From Rhodoferax sp. (GTDB taxonomy: Bacteria; Pseudomonadota; Gammaproteobacteria; Burkholderiales; Burkholderiaceae_C): a stretch of DNA of 22,058 nt. The DNA lies in contig JARXAU010000233.1 in the NCBI GenBank assembly GCA_029865675.1, forward strand, positions 1 to 22,058, in the 5' to 3' direction. This document shows, piece by piece, positions 14,462 to 22,058 of this stretch. The position numbers were made by a program, and so were the translations under genes. Position 1 is the first letter of the stretch, and each line of letters begins with the position of its first letter. The notes under the pieces are model-generated. The model ran no database searches, was not told the origin of the DNA, and worked only from the letters and a program-made list of their open reading frames with translations.

Positions 14462-15130
14462 ATGTCCAACAAACCACGCACCTCTATCGATTTTGCAGCC
14501 TTGCAGGAGAACGTGCGAATGCAGTTTTCCGGGCTGGATGTCAATGAACCAGGCGACTGGCCGGTCTTGCCGCGCGCACTGGCGCTGCTGGCACTCGCTT
14601 GCTTGGTGGCCGCTGGGCTGTGGTACTTTTGGGTAAGCGACTTTGCGGTGGAGCTTGAGCTTGAGGCCGCCAAGGAGATCGAACTAAGGACCGAATACAA
14701 AACCAAGCTGACCCAAGCCGCTAACCTCGAGTTTTTGAAAAAGCAGCGTGATGAAGTCAAAGGTTTCGTGGCGCAGCTCGAGGGCCAACTGCCCAGCAAG
14801 GCAGAAATGGCGGCTTTGTTGTCCAGCATTAACCAAGCCGGGCAGAAACGCAACTTGCAGTTTGACCTTTTTCGGCCTGGGGCTGTGCTTGTGAAGCCCT
14901 ACTATGCTGAGTTGCCTATCAGCGTACGCGTTACAGGCAGCTACCACGACTTTGGCCGCTTTGCGTCCGACGTGGCGTTTCTGCCGCGCATCGCCACACT
15001 GGGCAACATCAGCATCGCGACCAAGACCGATACCAGCATGGTGTTCGACGCCACGATTAAAACCTACCGCTACCTGGACGCGGACGAAGTCGCCGCCCAG
15101 AGCAAGTCCGCAGCGGAGACTAAGAAATGA
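14462..15130 (+). CDS. pilO: Type IV pilus assembly protein PilO
   Basis: PilO forms periplasmic heterodimers with PilN and joins PilP to make the inner-membrane alignment complex. The 222-residue product has a cytoplasmic N-terminus (MSNKPRTSIDFAALQENV), LDVNEPGDWPVLPR before one membrane helix (about residues 41-60), a coiled coil, and the conserved GQLPSKAEMAALLSSINQAG and RVTGSYHDFGRFASDVAFLPRI-type ferredoxin-like region. The ATG at 14462 matches the family start but has no visible ribosome binding site. A TTG at 14429 overlaps the pilN stop as TTGA, just as pilN does with pilM, and would add 11 residues. The stop overlaps the pilP ATG as ATGA. Confidence 0.94.
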   Translation: MSNKPRTSIDFAALQENVRMQFSGLDVNEPGDWPVLPRALALLALACLVAAGLWYFWVSDFAVELELEAAKEIELRTEYKTKLTQAANLEFLKKQRDEVKGFVAQLEGQLPSKAEMAALLSSINQAGQKRNLQFDLFRPGAVLVKPYYAELPISVRVTGSYHDFGRFASDVAFLPRIATLGNISIATKTDTSMVFDATIKTYRYLDADEVAAQSKSAAETKK

Positions 15131-15675
15131 GTCTTCGTGGAATTCTTTACTTGCTGCCGCAGCTTGCTCTGTGCGCGGCCGTGTTGACGGCCTGCGGTAA
15201 CTCCTCCGAGGGAGAGTTGCGCGCTTTTATTGAGACCGAGCGCGCGACACAGCGCCCAGTCCCCAAGCCGCTGCCCGCGCCCAAACCTTTTGAGGCGGTC
15301 ACCTATGACCAAGAGGAGATGCGGGATCCCTTTAACCGCCTCTTGTTTGCAAAATCGCTTCTGGTGTTAGCCAGAAACGCCAAGCCTACATTGGCAACGC
15401 CCGAGCTAGCGCGCACCAAAGAGCCTTTGGAAGAGTTTGCGCTGGAGACGATGACGTTGGTCGGTGTGTTGTCTAAACCGGACCGCACCATAGCTCTCGT
15501 CCGCGTGGACGGCAAGTTGCACCAAGTACGCGCTGGCAACTACCTCGGGCAAAACTTTGGAAAAATCACCAAGGTGGAGGAAACCCAAATCACCCTGCGC
15601 GAAATCGTCCAGGACGACATTGGCGACTGGGTGGCGCGCCGAACCACGCTCAAATTGCAGGAGAAGTCCAAATGA
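15127..15675 (+). CDS. pilP: Type IV pilus lipoprotein PilP
   Basis: PilP is an inner-membrane lipoprotein that connects PilN/PilO with the N0 domain of the secretin PilQ. The 182-residue product has a lipoprotein signal with a lipobox cysteine at residue 23 (VLTACGN), a Pro-rich linker, and a C-terminal beta-domain (about residues 92-175) with MTLVGVLSKPDRTIALV, VRAGNYLGQNFGKI and GDWVARRTTLKLQ, the conserved PilP/HR pattern. Start and stop both use four-base ATGA overlaps with pilO and pilQ, so translation is tightly coupled. The mature protein should remain at the inner membrane by family precedent, although residue +2 is Gly rather than Asp. Confidence 0.95.
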   Translation: MSLRGILYLLPQLALCAAVLTACGNSSEGELRAFIETERATQRPVPKPLPAPKPFEAVTYDQEEMRDPFNRLLFAKSLLVLARNAKPTLATPELARTKEPLEEFALETMTLVGVLSKPDRTIALVRVDGKLHQVRAGNYLGQNFGKITKVEETQITLREIVQDDIGDWVARRTTLKLQEKSK

Positions 15676-17831
15676 AGACAGTATTACGGGCCACCTTGGC
15701 GGGTGCTCGGGCGGTTTGGATGGCTTGGCTGATGGGGGGAAGTTGCCTTGCGTTGGCCCAAAATGCCATCGTGGCGGTGAGCGGTTCTGTGCAAGGTGAC
15801 ACGGACATCGTACGAATTGAGTTTTCCAAGCCCCTGACCACTTTGCCCACCAGTTTTGCGACCCAAAACCCGGCCCGCATTGCTTTGGACTTTCCTGGCA
15901 TGACCGGGGGCATGGGGCGATCAAACGTCGACATCGGTCAGGCAACCGTGCAGTCCGCGAGCATTGTCCCGGCTGAAGATCGCAGCCGCGTCATGCTCAG
16001 CTTGAAGCGGCCCGCATCGTATTCGCTGCAGATTGTCGCGGGTGCCTTGGTGGTTTCGTTAGAACCGGGGCTCAGCGCTGCGATCCCGGTGGAAACGCCC
16101 AACCGCGGCCGCGCGGTGCGGCGCAATGCTGAGGCTTTGGGCGACATTGACTTCCGCAGAGGCAACGAGGGCGCGGGGCGCCTGCGCGTGGGCCTGCCGA
16201 ATGAAACCGTGAGCGCGGACATCAAGCAAATCGGCGGCAATCTGGTCGTGGAGCTTTCTAATGCGAGCCTGCCCGAGCGGCTGCGCCGACGTCTGGACGT
16301 CAAAGACTTTGGCACACCCATACAAACCATCACAACCACCGATTTGGGCGATCGAGTGCGCATGGTGATTGCCCCCCAGGGCGACTGGGAGCACACCTCT
16401 TACCAAACTGAGTCGGAGCTGGTGGTTGAGGTCAAGCCGATTGCCATAGATCCGAAGAAGCTGACTCCGGGCGCGGGCTACAACGGCCAACGCTTGTCGC
16501 TTAATTTCCAAAGTATCGAGGTGCGCCAGGTGCTGCAAGTGATTGCAGACTTCACAGGGTTTAACGTCGTCACGTCGGATTCCGTCTCGGGCAGTGTCAC
16601 TTTGCGCTTGCAAGATGTTCCGTGGGACCAGGCCCTGGATATCATTTTGCAAAGCAAGGGGCTGGGCGTACGCAAAAATGGCAGAGTGCTGTGGATCGCC
16701 CCCCAAGGGGAAATAGCAGCCAAAGAAAAGCTCGAATTCGAGTCGGTGATTTCGTCCGAAAACCTCGAACCCTTGCGTACCCAATCCTTTCAAATCAATT
16801 ACGCCAAGGCCGCAGACATTGCCCCACAACTAACCGCAGGAGGGACAGCAACCGCCGCGCCCAGCGCTGGCGCTGGAGGCGGCGCTGGCACGGGCGGCAG
16901 CGCGCGGATTTTGAGCTCAAGGGGCAGTGCCATTGCAGAAGTACGCACCAACCAACTGTTCGTCACCGACATTGCTAGCAAACTCGAGCAGGTGGCCCAA
17001 CTGATCGCCAAGATCGATGTGTCTGTTCGGCAAGTGGTCATTGAGGCGCGCATTGTTGAGGCGGACGACAGCTTTGGTAAATCACTTGGCGTCAAGCTCG
17101 GCGGCGCCGATGTGCGGGCCTCCAAAGGAGGCGATGGCGGCTACCAAGTGAGCGGGGAAAACCGCGTGGCCTTCGGCACCAGCTACGCCAATGCCGTGGG
17201 GGCGAGCGGCTTGGGTGGCACCAATGACGTGACCTCCAACTTTGTCAACCTGCCTGCCTCCAGCGGCATCACCAATGTGGCAACACTGGGCATATCCTTG
17301 TTCAGCGCAGCCTCTAACCGCATCATGGCCTTGGAGATTTCGGCCATTGAGTCGGATGGCAAGGGGAAAGTGGTGTCTAGCCCTCGGGTGATCACCGCTG
17401 ACCAGGCCAAGGCGGTCATAGAGCAGGGGGTTGAAATTCCCTATCAAGTGGCCACCAGCAGCGGCGCTACGTCCATTGCGTTCAAAAAAGCCACGCTGCG
17501 GCTTGAAGTGACGCCTCAAATCACCCCTGACGGCAACGTAAACCTGGACCTTGAGGTCAACAAAGATAGCGTGGGTGCTTCCACGAGTGCAGGTATCGCT
17601 ATCAACACCAAGCGGGTAAAAACCCAGGTTTTGGTGGAAAACGGGGGCACGGTGGTTATCGGCGGTATTTTTACGATGGAAGAACAAGAGAACGAGAACA
17701 AAGTGCCGTTCTTTGGCGATCTGCCGGTGGCCGGTTATTTGTTCAGAAACAAATCGCGCACAACAGCCAAAAAAGAAATGCTCATATTCATTACGCCTAA
17801 GCTGGTGTCAGAGCGGGCGGTGGTGCGGTAA
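15672..17831 (+). CDS. pilQ: Type IV pilus secretin PilQ
   Basis: PilQ is the outer-membrane secretin through which the type IV pilus passes. The 719-residue product has a Sec signal with likely cleavage near residue 29 (CLALAQ), two AMIN-type beta-domains that bind peptidoglycan (about residues 30-130 and 150-255), an N0 domain (LSLNFQSIEVRQVLQVIAD), an N1 domain and the secretin domain, ending with the signature VPFFGDLPVAGYLFRNKS and KKEMLIFITPK. A Gly/Ala/Ser-rich linker (about residues 387-412) interrupts N1. The ATG overlaps the pilP stop. In many relatives aroK is the next gene; here a large Ig-like lipoprotein gene intervenes, starting 26 bases after the stop. Confidence 0.97.
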   Translation: MKTVLRATLAGARAVWMAWLMGGSCLALAQNAIVAVSGSVQGDTDIVRIEFSKPLTTLPTSFATQNPARIALDFPGMTGGMGRSNVDIGQATVQSASIVPAEDRSRVMLSLKRPASYSLQIVAGALVVSLEPGLSAAIPVETPNRGRAVRRNAEALGDIDFRRGNEGAGRLRVGLPNETVSADIKQIGGNLVVELSNASLPERLRRRLDVKDFGTPIQTITTTDLGDRVRMVIAPQGDWEHTSYQTESELVVEVKPIAIDPKKLTPGAGYNGQRLSLNFQSIEVRQVLQVIADFTGFNVVTSDSVSGSVTLRLQDVPWDQALDIILQSKGLGVRKNGRVLWIAPQGEIAAKEKLEFESVISSENLEPLRTQSFQINYAKAADIAPQLTAGGTATAAPSAGAGGGAGTGGSARILSSRGSAIAEVRTNQLFVTDIASKLEQVAQLIAKIDVSVRQVVIEARIVEADDSFGKSLGVKLGGADVRASKGGDGGYQVSGENRVAFGTSYANAVGASGLGGTNDVTSNFVNLPASSGITNVATLGISLFSAASNRIMALEISAIESDGKGKVVSSPRVITADQAKAVIEQGVEIPYQVATSSGATSIAFKKATLRLEVTPQITPDGNVNLDLEVNKDSVGASTSAGIAINTKRVKTQVLVENGGTVVIGGIFTMEEQENENKVPFFGDLPVAGYLFRNKSRTTAKKEMLIFITPKLVSERAVVR

Positions 17832-17857
17832 GGCTGTTGATACACAGGGAGTAGGTG

Positions 17858-20056
17858 ATGAAAATAATGAAGTACTTTTTGCTTGGTTTGTTTACCGCGC
17901 TATTGGTGGCTTGTGGTGGCGGTGGGGGGGATGCAAGCAGCACTAACAACGACGCAAGTACTACCGGTTCGGGGGCAGGGACGTCTGGCGTGAACACTTT
18001 GACGCTTGCAGTAGTTGATTCATCGGACGCTGTGCTTACCAGTATTGTCTTTGGCGGTGGACAGCGCATTAAAGCAACTTATAAAACCGCCTCTGGCGCT
18101 GCGATTGCCGGTAAGTTGGTCAGTTTTTCTGCTACTACTAACGGCTCTGCTGTGGTGCTTTCTCCACTATTTAGGACCACCAATTCAAGCGGAGTCGCTT
18201 ATATCGATGTGAGCCCGGCCACAGCAGGTACATTTGGTGCTGCAAGGGTGTCAGCCACGGCAGACGCGATTACTTCCACAGTGGATTTTGATATTTCCGG
18301 TAGCACGGTAACTTTTGGGGATATTATTTTTGGAAGCGTACAGCTGGCGGCCAGTGGAAATACGTCGGTTCAGATAAAGGCAACTGCAAACGGTAATGCG
18401 GCAAGTGGAATACCAATTACTTTTACTGCAGATTGTGGTTCTGTGACCCCAAATATTCCAACAACGGATGGTACGGGCAACGCTAGTTCAACTTATTCGG
18501 CGGTGAAAACAGATGGTACTTCTTGCAGTGGAACCACTTACGTTACCGTTACCGCATCAGGAGTGTCGAAAAAATCTTCGTTGAATGTTTCCGCACCCGA
18601 TGCCACTGCAATCAATTTCGTTTCTGCCGCTCCCGTACAAATATTCGTTACTGGTTCAGGTGCGACGTCACAGTCCATCTTAAAATTCAAGGTTCTGACT
18701 GCCTCAGGCGCTCCGTTTTCCGGGGCAAACGTCACAATCTCGCTAGTAGAGAACCCTGGTGAGGTCGGTCTTGGTAGGGCTGGCAACAAGGATCCGATAC
18801 CATTAACCAGCGACTCTACTGGTATGGTTCAGTTCACTGCGTTTGCGGGTACCAAGCCTGGCCCAGTAAAAGTACTGGCCGCTTTAACAGGCGACACCAA
18901 GGTGTATGCGTATTCCAGTAATTTAACGGTTCAATCTGGACCGCCGTCTCAAGACCGCTTTAGTATGGCTGCCACCGTCTTCAATATCGAAGGCGGGGAT
19001 TGGGATGGGATAACGACTAGCCTGGGAGTAAGGCTCGCTGACCGCCAAAGTACTGCCGTTCCGGTCGGCACGATTGTTAATTTTACAGCTAGTGGTGGTC
19101 AAGTCGGGAGTAGCTGCACCATTACTCTAGATGATAAAGGTATTGCCGGATGCGAAACCACGTTTTCTAGCCAAAAACCCAAAAGCGAAAATGGGCGCGT
19201 ATCCGTGTTGGCTTATACAGAAGGTCTAAAAACGTTTGTTGATAACGATGGCAGTAATAGCTACACCGTTGGTGATACCTTGGAAAACATGGGAGACGCA
19301 TTCCGTGATGATAACGAGAATGGAACCTGGGATGCTGGAGAGTTTGTATTATCTCGCGGGGGAGTCGGGGCTTGTACTGGCGCTGGGCGCCCGGCATCCG
19401 CCCGTGCTAATACCTGTACTGATTCGGCAACCACTACGGTTAGGTATCAATTGGTATTATTAATGTCAGGAAGCGATGCATATTTTAACGATATAGCTGT
19501 TGATCCTGAAGTAATTCGTTTTAGACTTAACGATACTGCAGCAGGATACAACCCCCTGCCGTATCAAACAAGCATAGCAGCGAAAAATCTAGGAACTTCA
19601 TCCTGCGCTGTTACGTCAACCGTTCCTGAAAAGGTCGACAACATTAGCCCTCGCAGGGATGTAAAGGCCCAGTTGGGTTCATATCACACACTTTCTTTGA
19701 GCGGGTGTGCCGCTGGAGACTCATTATTGGTCACCATAACCACACCCCAAGAGGTTGCTACATACAAGACCTTTGTCATACCTTCTGCGAATTTTTCAAC
19801 TGTTGCGCCTCTTTCAATTTCGCTCGCGGCCGGAGCAAGTAGTACGGAATATGCTATCAGTGGGGGAGTAACAAAATATACTGCGACCAGTAGCGATGAA
19901 TCTACCGCCACTGCATCCGTTACTTCGACGGTTGACAGTGCAACTAAGGCGAGTAGTTACTTTTTCAAAGTCAAAGCGATTAAGTCGGGGGTAGCCACTA
20001 TTGTTGTTCAGGATTTCAACGGCGTGGCCCTTAGCTATGAAGTCACGGTGCCGTAG
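17858..20056 (+). CDS. Large Ig-like repeat lipoprotein of unknown function
   Basis: The 732-residue product has a lipoprotein signal with lipobox LVAC (Cys19) and a Gly-rich spacer (residues 20-24). The rest is beta-rich and Ser/Thr/Ala/Gly-rich, with about four Ig-like modules of the invasin (Big_1) type at roughly 48-145, 148-245, 250-362 and 363-560, and a C-terminal module to 732. Recurring phrases such as ASGAAIAGKLVSFSATT, GNAASGIPITFTA and ASGAPFSGANVTISLV mark the repeats. Residues 462-474 and 484-495 (DDNENGTWDAGE) resemble calcium-binding loops. Eight cysteines form four local pairs. Base composition is much lower in GC than in neighbours. The ATG at 17858 has GGGAG six bases before it. 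It sits between pilQ and aroK and is probably co-transcribed. I infer a surface or periplasmic adhesin-like or pilus-associated lipoprotein; its function is not known from the sequence. Confidence 0.85.
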   Translation: MKIMKYFLLGLFTALLVACGGGGGDASSTNNDASTTGSGAGTSGVNTLTLAVVDSSDAVLTSIVFGGGQRIKATYKTASGAAIAGKLVSFSATTNGSAVVLSPLFRTTNSSGVAYIDVSPATAGTFGAARVSATADAITSTVDFDISGSTVTFGDIIFGSVQLAASGNTSVQIKATANGNAASGIPITFTADCGSVTPNIPTTDGTGNASSTYSAVKTDGTSCSGTTYVTVTASGVSKKSSLNVSAPDATAINFVSAAPVQIFVTGSGATSQSILKFKVLTASGAPFSGANVTISLVENPGEVGLGRAGNKDPIPLTSDSTGMVQFTAFAGTKPGPVKVLAALTGDTKVYAYSSNLTVQSGPPSQDRFSMAATVFNIEGGDWDGITTSLGVRLADRQSTAVPVGTIVNFTASGGQVGSSCTITLDDKGIAGCETTFSSQKPKSENGRVSVLAYTEGLKTFVDNDGSNSYTVGDTLENMGDAFRDDNENGTWDAGEFVLSRGGVGACTGAGRPASARANTCTDSATTTVRYQLVLLMSGSDAYFNDIAVDPEVIRFRLNDTAAGYNPLPYQTSIAAKNLGTSSCAVTSTVPEKVDNISPRRDVKAQLGSYHTLSLSGCAAGDSLLVTITTPQEVATYKTFVIPSANFSTVAPLSISLAAGASSTEYAISGGVTKYTATSSDESTATASVTSTVDSATKASSYFFKVKAIKSGVATIVVQDFNGVALSYEVTVP
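17924..17930 (+). repeat. Run of seven G bases behind the lipobox
   Basis: Seven consecutive G bases lie in the codons right after the lipobox cysteine of the Ig-like lipoprotein, within a longer GGT/GGC-rich stretch from 17914. A gain or loss of one base would shift the frame near residue 24 and abolish the product. Confidence 0.7.
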
Positions 20057-20114
20057 GCATGAGCGTTCCCTCGTGTGTTTTTCGCTGGGTGAGATTGATC
20101 AACATTCGCTTTCA

Positions 20115-20651
20115 ATGATCATGATCTCCCTCATAGGCCTCCCAGGCTCCGGTAAATCCACCGTGGGCCGCCAGCTGGCCCGGCGCTTGCAGCTTCCGTT
20201 CGTCGATTCCGATCATGCGATTGAAGCGCGCCTGGGTTGCCCGATACGCGAATTTTTTGAGCGCGAGGGCGAGGCGCGGTTTCGGGAGATGGAGTCGGAG
20301 GTCATTGACCAACTCAGCGCCCAGGGCTCTGGGGTCTTGTCCACAGGCGGCGGGGCGGTGCTGCTGGCGGTCAACCGGGAGCGCTTGCGGGCCCGGGGCC
20401 GGGTGATATACCTCAAATCGCACCCCGAAGAGCTGATCCGCCGCCTGCGCCACGACACTAACCGGCCGCTCTTGCAAGTGGCCGACCCTATGGCGAAGCT
20501 GCGTGAACTGTTTGCCGCGCGCGACCCGCTGTACCGCCAAACCGCCCACTTTGTGGTGGAGACCGGGCGCCCCTCGGTGGCCACATTGGTCAATATGATC
20601 GTGATGCAGCTCGAACTCAACCCCGGTGCGCCTCTAAACTCGGGGGCATGA
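20115..20651 (+). CDS. aroK: Shikimate kinase
   Basis: Shikimate kinase phosphorylates shikimate with ATP in the pathway to aromatic amino acids. The 178-residue product shows the Walker A loop GLPGSGKST (residues 8-16), the substrate-binding DSDHAIE with the Asp that contacts shikimate, FREMESEV with a conserved Arg, and the Walker B-like STGGGAV. The lid region holds the ATP-proximal Arg in RHDTNRPLL, and the end has the RDPLYRQTAHFVVET pattern. The ATG at 20115 or the one two codons later fits the family. No good ribosome binding site is visible in the 58 bases behind the lipoprotein gene. The stop overlaps the aroB ATG (ATGA at 20648). Confidence 0.96.
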   Translation: MIMISLIGLPGSGKSTVGRQLARRLQLPFVDSDHAIEARLGCPIREFFEREGEARFREMESEVIDQLSAQGSGVLSTGGGAVLLAVNRERLRARGRVIYLKSHPEELIRRLRHDTNRPLLQVADPMAKLRELFAARDPLYRQTAHFVVETGRPSVATLVNMIVMQLELNPGAPLNSGA

Positions 20652-21763
20652 GCGCTATACCCACCACGCAGGCAGTGTCTATTGACCTGCAAGACCGCAG
20701 CTACACCATCGCCATTGGCGCCGACCTTTTGGGTCACGCCGCCACTTTTGCCGGTTTGCCCAAAGCCGCTGCTGCATTGGTGGTGAGCAACACCACCGTG
20801 GCGCCTCTGTATGCGGCGGTTTTGCAGGCGTCCTTGGCGCCGTATTACAAGGCGGTGCATTTGGTGGTGTTGCCCGACGGCGAAGAGTTCAAAACCTGGC
20901 AGACGTTGAACCTTGTTTTTGACGCGCTCTTAGAGAACGGCTGTGACCGAAAAACTGTGCTGTTCGCCCTGGGCGGCGGCGTGGTGGGGGACATGACTGG
21001 CTTTGCGGCGGCCAGCTACATGCGCGGCGTGCCCTTCGTGCAAGTGCCCACCACCTTGCTGGCGCAGGTGGATTCGTCGGTGGGTGGCAAGACGGGCATC
21101 AACCACCCGCTGGGCAAGAACATGGTGGGCGCTTTTTACCAACCGCAGTTGGTGGTGTGTGACCTGGCCACGCTCAAAACCCTGCCCGTGCGCGAAGTGA
21201 GCGCGGGTTTGGCCGAAATTATCAAGTACGGGCCGATTGCCGATATGGCGTTTTTGGACTGGATGGAGGCCCACTTGGACGCCCTGCGCGCCTGCGACGT
21301 GCCCGCGCTGGCCCATGCGGTACGGCGCAGCTGCGAGATTAAGGCCCATGTGGTGTCGCAAGATGAGCGCGAAGGCGGCTTGCGCGCCATCCTCAATTTT
21401 GGCCACACCTTTGGCCACGCCATTGAGGCCGGTTTGGGCTACGGCCAATGGCTGCACGGCGAGGCGGTGGGTTGCGGCATGGTGATGGCGGCGCAACTCT
21501 CGCACAGCCTGGGGCTGGTAGATGCGGCGTTTGTGGCGCGGTTAACGCGCCTGATTGATGCGGCGGGCTTGCCCAAGGTGGGGCCGGTGCTGGACGCGCA
21601 AGACAACGCCGGGCGCTACTTGGAGCTGATGCAGGTGGACAAAAAAGCCGAGGGCGGCGCCATCCGTTTTGTGCTGATTGACGGCCCGGGCCGGGCTTGC
21701 GTGCGCGGCGCCCCCGAGGCGCTGGTGCGCCAGGTGATAGACGCCTGTTGCGCCGGCGCCTGA
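20648..21763 (+). CDS. aroB: 3-Dehydroquinate synthase
   Basis: AroB converts DAHP to 3-dehydroquinate, the second step of the shikimate pathway, using NAD and a divalent metal. The 371-residue product has the NAD-binding region with PDGEEFKTWQT and LGGGVVGDMTGFAAA, then PTTLLAQVDSSVGGKTGIN (Lys148 in the active site). The metal ligands are visible as Glu190 (AEIIKYG), His253 (FGHTFGHAIE) and His270 (WLHGEAV), with the same spacing as in E. coli AroB. It overlaps aroK by four bases and dgt by one, giving a tightly coupled aroK-aroB-dgt unit downstream of the pil genes. Confidence 0.98.
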   Translation: MSAIPTTQAVSIDLQDRSYTIAIGADLLGHAATFAGLPKAAAALVVSNTTVAPLYAAVLQASLAPYYKAVHLVVLPDGEEFKTWQTLNLVFDALLENGCDRKTVLFALGGGVVGDMTGFAAASYMRGVPFVQVPTTLLAQVDSSVGGKTGINHPLGKNMVGAFYQPQLVVCDLATLKTLPVREVSAGLAEIIKYGPIADMAFLDWMEAHLDALRACDVPALAHAVRRSCEIKAHVVSQDEREGGLRAILNFGHTFGHAIEAGLGYGQWLHGEAVGCGMVMAAQLSHSLGLVDAAFVARLTRLIDAAGLPKVGPVLDAQDNAGRYLELMQVDKKAEGGAIRFVLIDGPGRACVRGAPEALVRQVIDACCAGA

Positions 21764-22058
21764 TGCTCGCACCCTACGCTAGCGACCCGGCGCGCACGCG
21801 CGGGCGGCGCTTTGCCCAAAGCCCGGCGCCCACGCGTACTGACTTCCAGCGCGACCGGGACCGCATCGTGCATTGCACCGCGTTTAGACGCCTGGTCTAC
21901 AAAACCCAGGTTTTTTTGAACCATGAGGGCGATTTGTTTCGCACCCGGTTGACACATTCGCTGGAGGTCGCGCAGCTGGGGCGCTCCATGGCGCGCTCGA
22001 TGCACCTCAACGAAGACCTGGTCGAAGCCATCGCCCTGGCCCACGACCTGGGCCACAC
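21763..22058 (+). CDS. dgt: dGTP triphosphohydrolase-like protein, N-terminal part only
   Basis: The first 98 codons of a gene that runs off the right edge. The ATG at 21763 shares its A with the aroB stop (TGATG). The product reads MLAPYASDPARTRGRRF, then a region rich in Arg with FQRDRDRIVHCTAFRRLVYKTQVF, and RLTHSLEVAQLGRSMAR, followed by AIALAHDLGH. The histidine of RLTHS and the HD pair of AHDLGH are the first metal ligands of an HD-domain phosphohydrolase. This is the pattern of the dGTPase family, which hydrolyses dNTPs to deoxynucleosides and triphosphate. aroB followed by dgt is a common betaproteobacterial order. The rest of the domain lies outside the window. Confidence 0.93.
   Translation, partial: MLAPYASDPARTRGRRFAQSPAPTRTDFQRDRDRIVHCTAFRRLVYKTQVFLNHEGDLFRTRLTHSLEVAQLGRSMARSMHLNEDLVEAIALAHDLGH

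Noticed and set aside
17855..17857. GTG as the start of the Ig-like lipoprotein
   Set aside because: The adjoining ATG has better spacing from GGGAG, and the GTG would only add one residue.
17832..20114. A mobile element carrying the lipoprotein gene
   Set aside because: No transposase, inverted ends or target-site duplications were seen at either junction, only a shift in composition.

Overview
The window looks like a chromosomal segment of a betaproteobacterium, most likely of the Comamonadaceae (Rhodoferax-like). This rests on conserved neighbourhoods (metK beside paired lipid A-type acyltransferases; lptM-lysA divergent from cyaY; the PBP1A gene divergent from pilMNOPQ followed by aroK-aroB-dgt), on protein sequence character and on a high GC content. 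The genus is an inference from recalled family features, not from a search. No rRNA, tRNA, CRISPR array, insertion sequence or integrase was recognised, and no gene-free stretch exceeds 300 bases.

Layout. (1) 1-1887, minus strand: an envelope-glycan cassette of a GT9 family (heptosyltransferase-like) glycosyltransferase, a GtrA-type flippase-like membrane protein and the start of a GT39-like membrane glycosyltransferase. (2) 1902-2053: an unusual run of abutting hairpins and repeated copies of the metK 3' end. (3) 2016-3194, minus: metK. (4) 3380-5124, plus: two LpxL/HtrB-type acyltransferases. (5) 5149-5901, minus: the ribosome-assembly GTPase gene engB. (6) 5987-8325, plus: a diheme cytochrome c4-type protein, then msrP and msrQ for periplasmic methionine sulfoxide repair. 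(7) 8288-9756, minus: lptM and lysA, facing cyaY (9769-10119, plus). (8) 10099-12498, minus: penicillin-binding protein 1A. (9) 12724-17831, plus: pilMNOPQ, the alignment complex and secretin of the type IV pilus. (10) 17858-20056, plus: a 732-residue lipoprotein with Ig-like repeats, AT-richer than all neighbours. (11) 20115-22058, plus: aroK, aroB and the start of dgt.

The genome is very compact here. Many genes overlap by the ATGA or TTGA type, two convergent pairs overlap at their 3' ends (msrQ/lysA, cyaY/mrcA), and lptM and cyaY start only 12 bases apart. Most of the window is well-known housekeeping content. The two places that stand out are the Ig-like lipoprotein gene placed between pilQ and aroK, and the repeat/hairpin cluster built from the end of metK. 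I did not find convincing evidence of a complete undescribed system.
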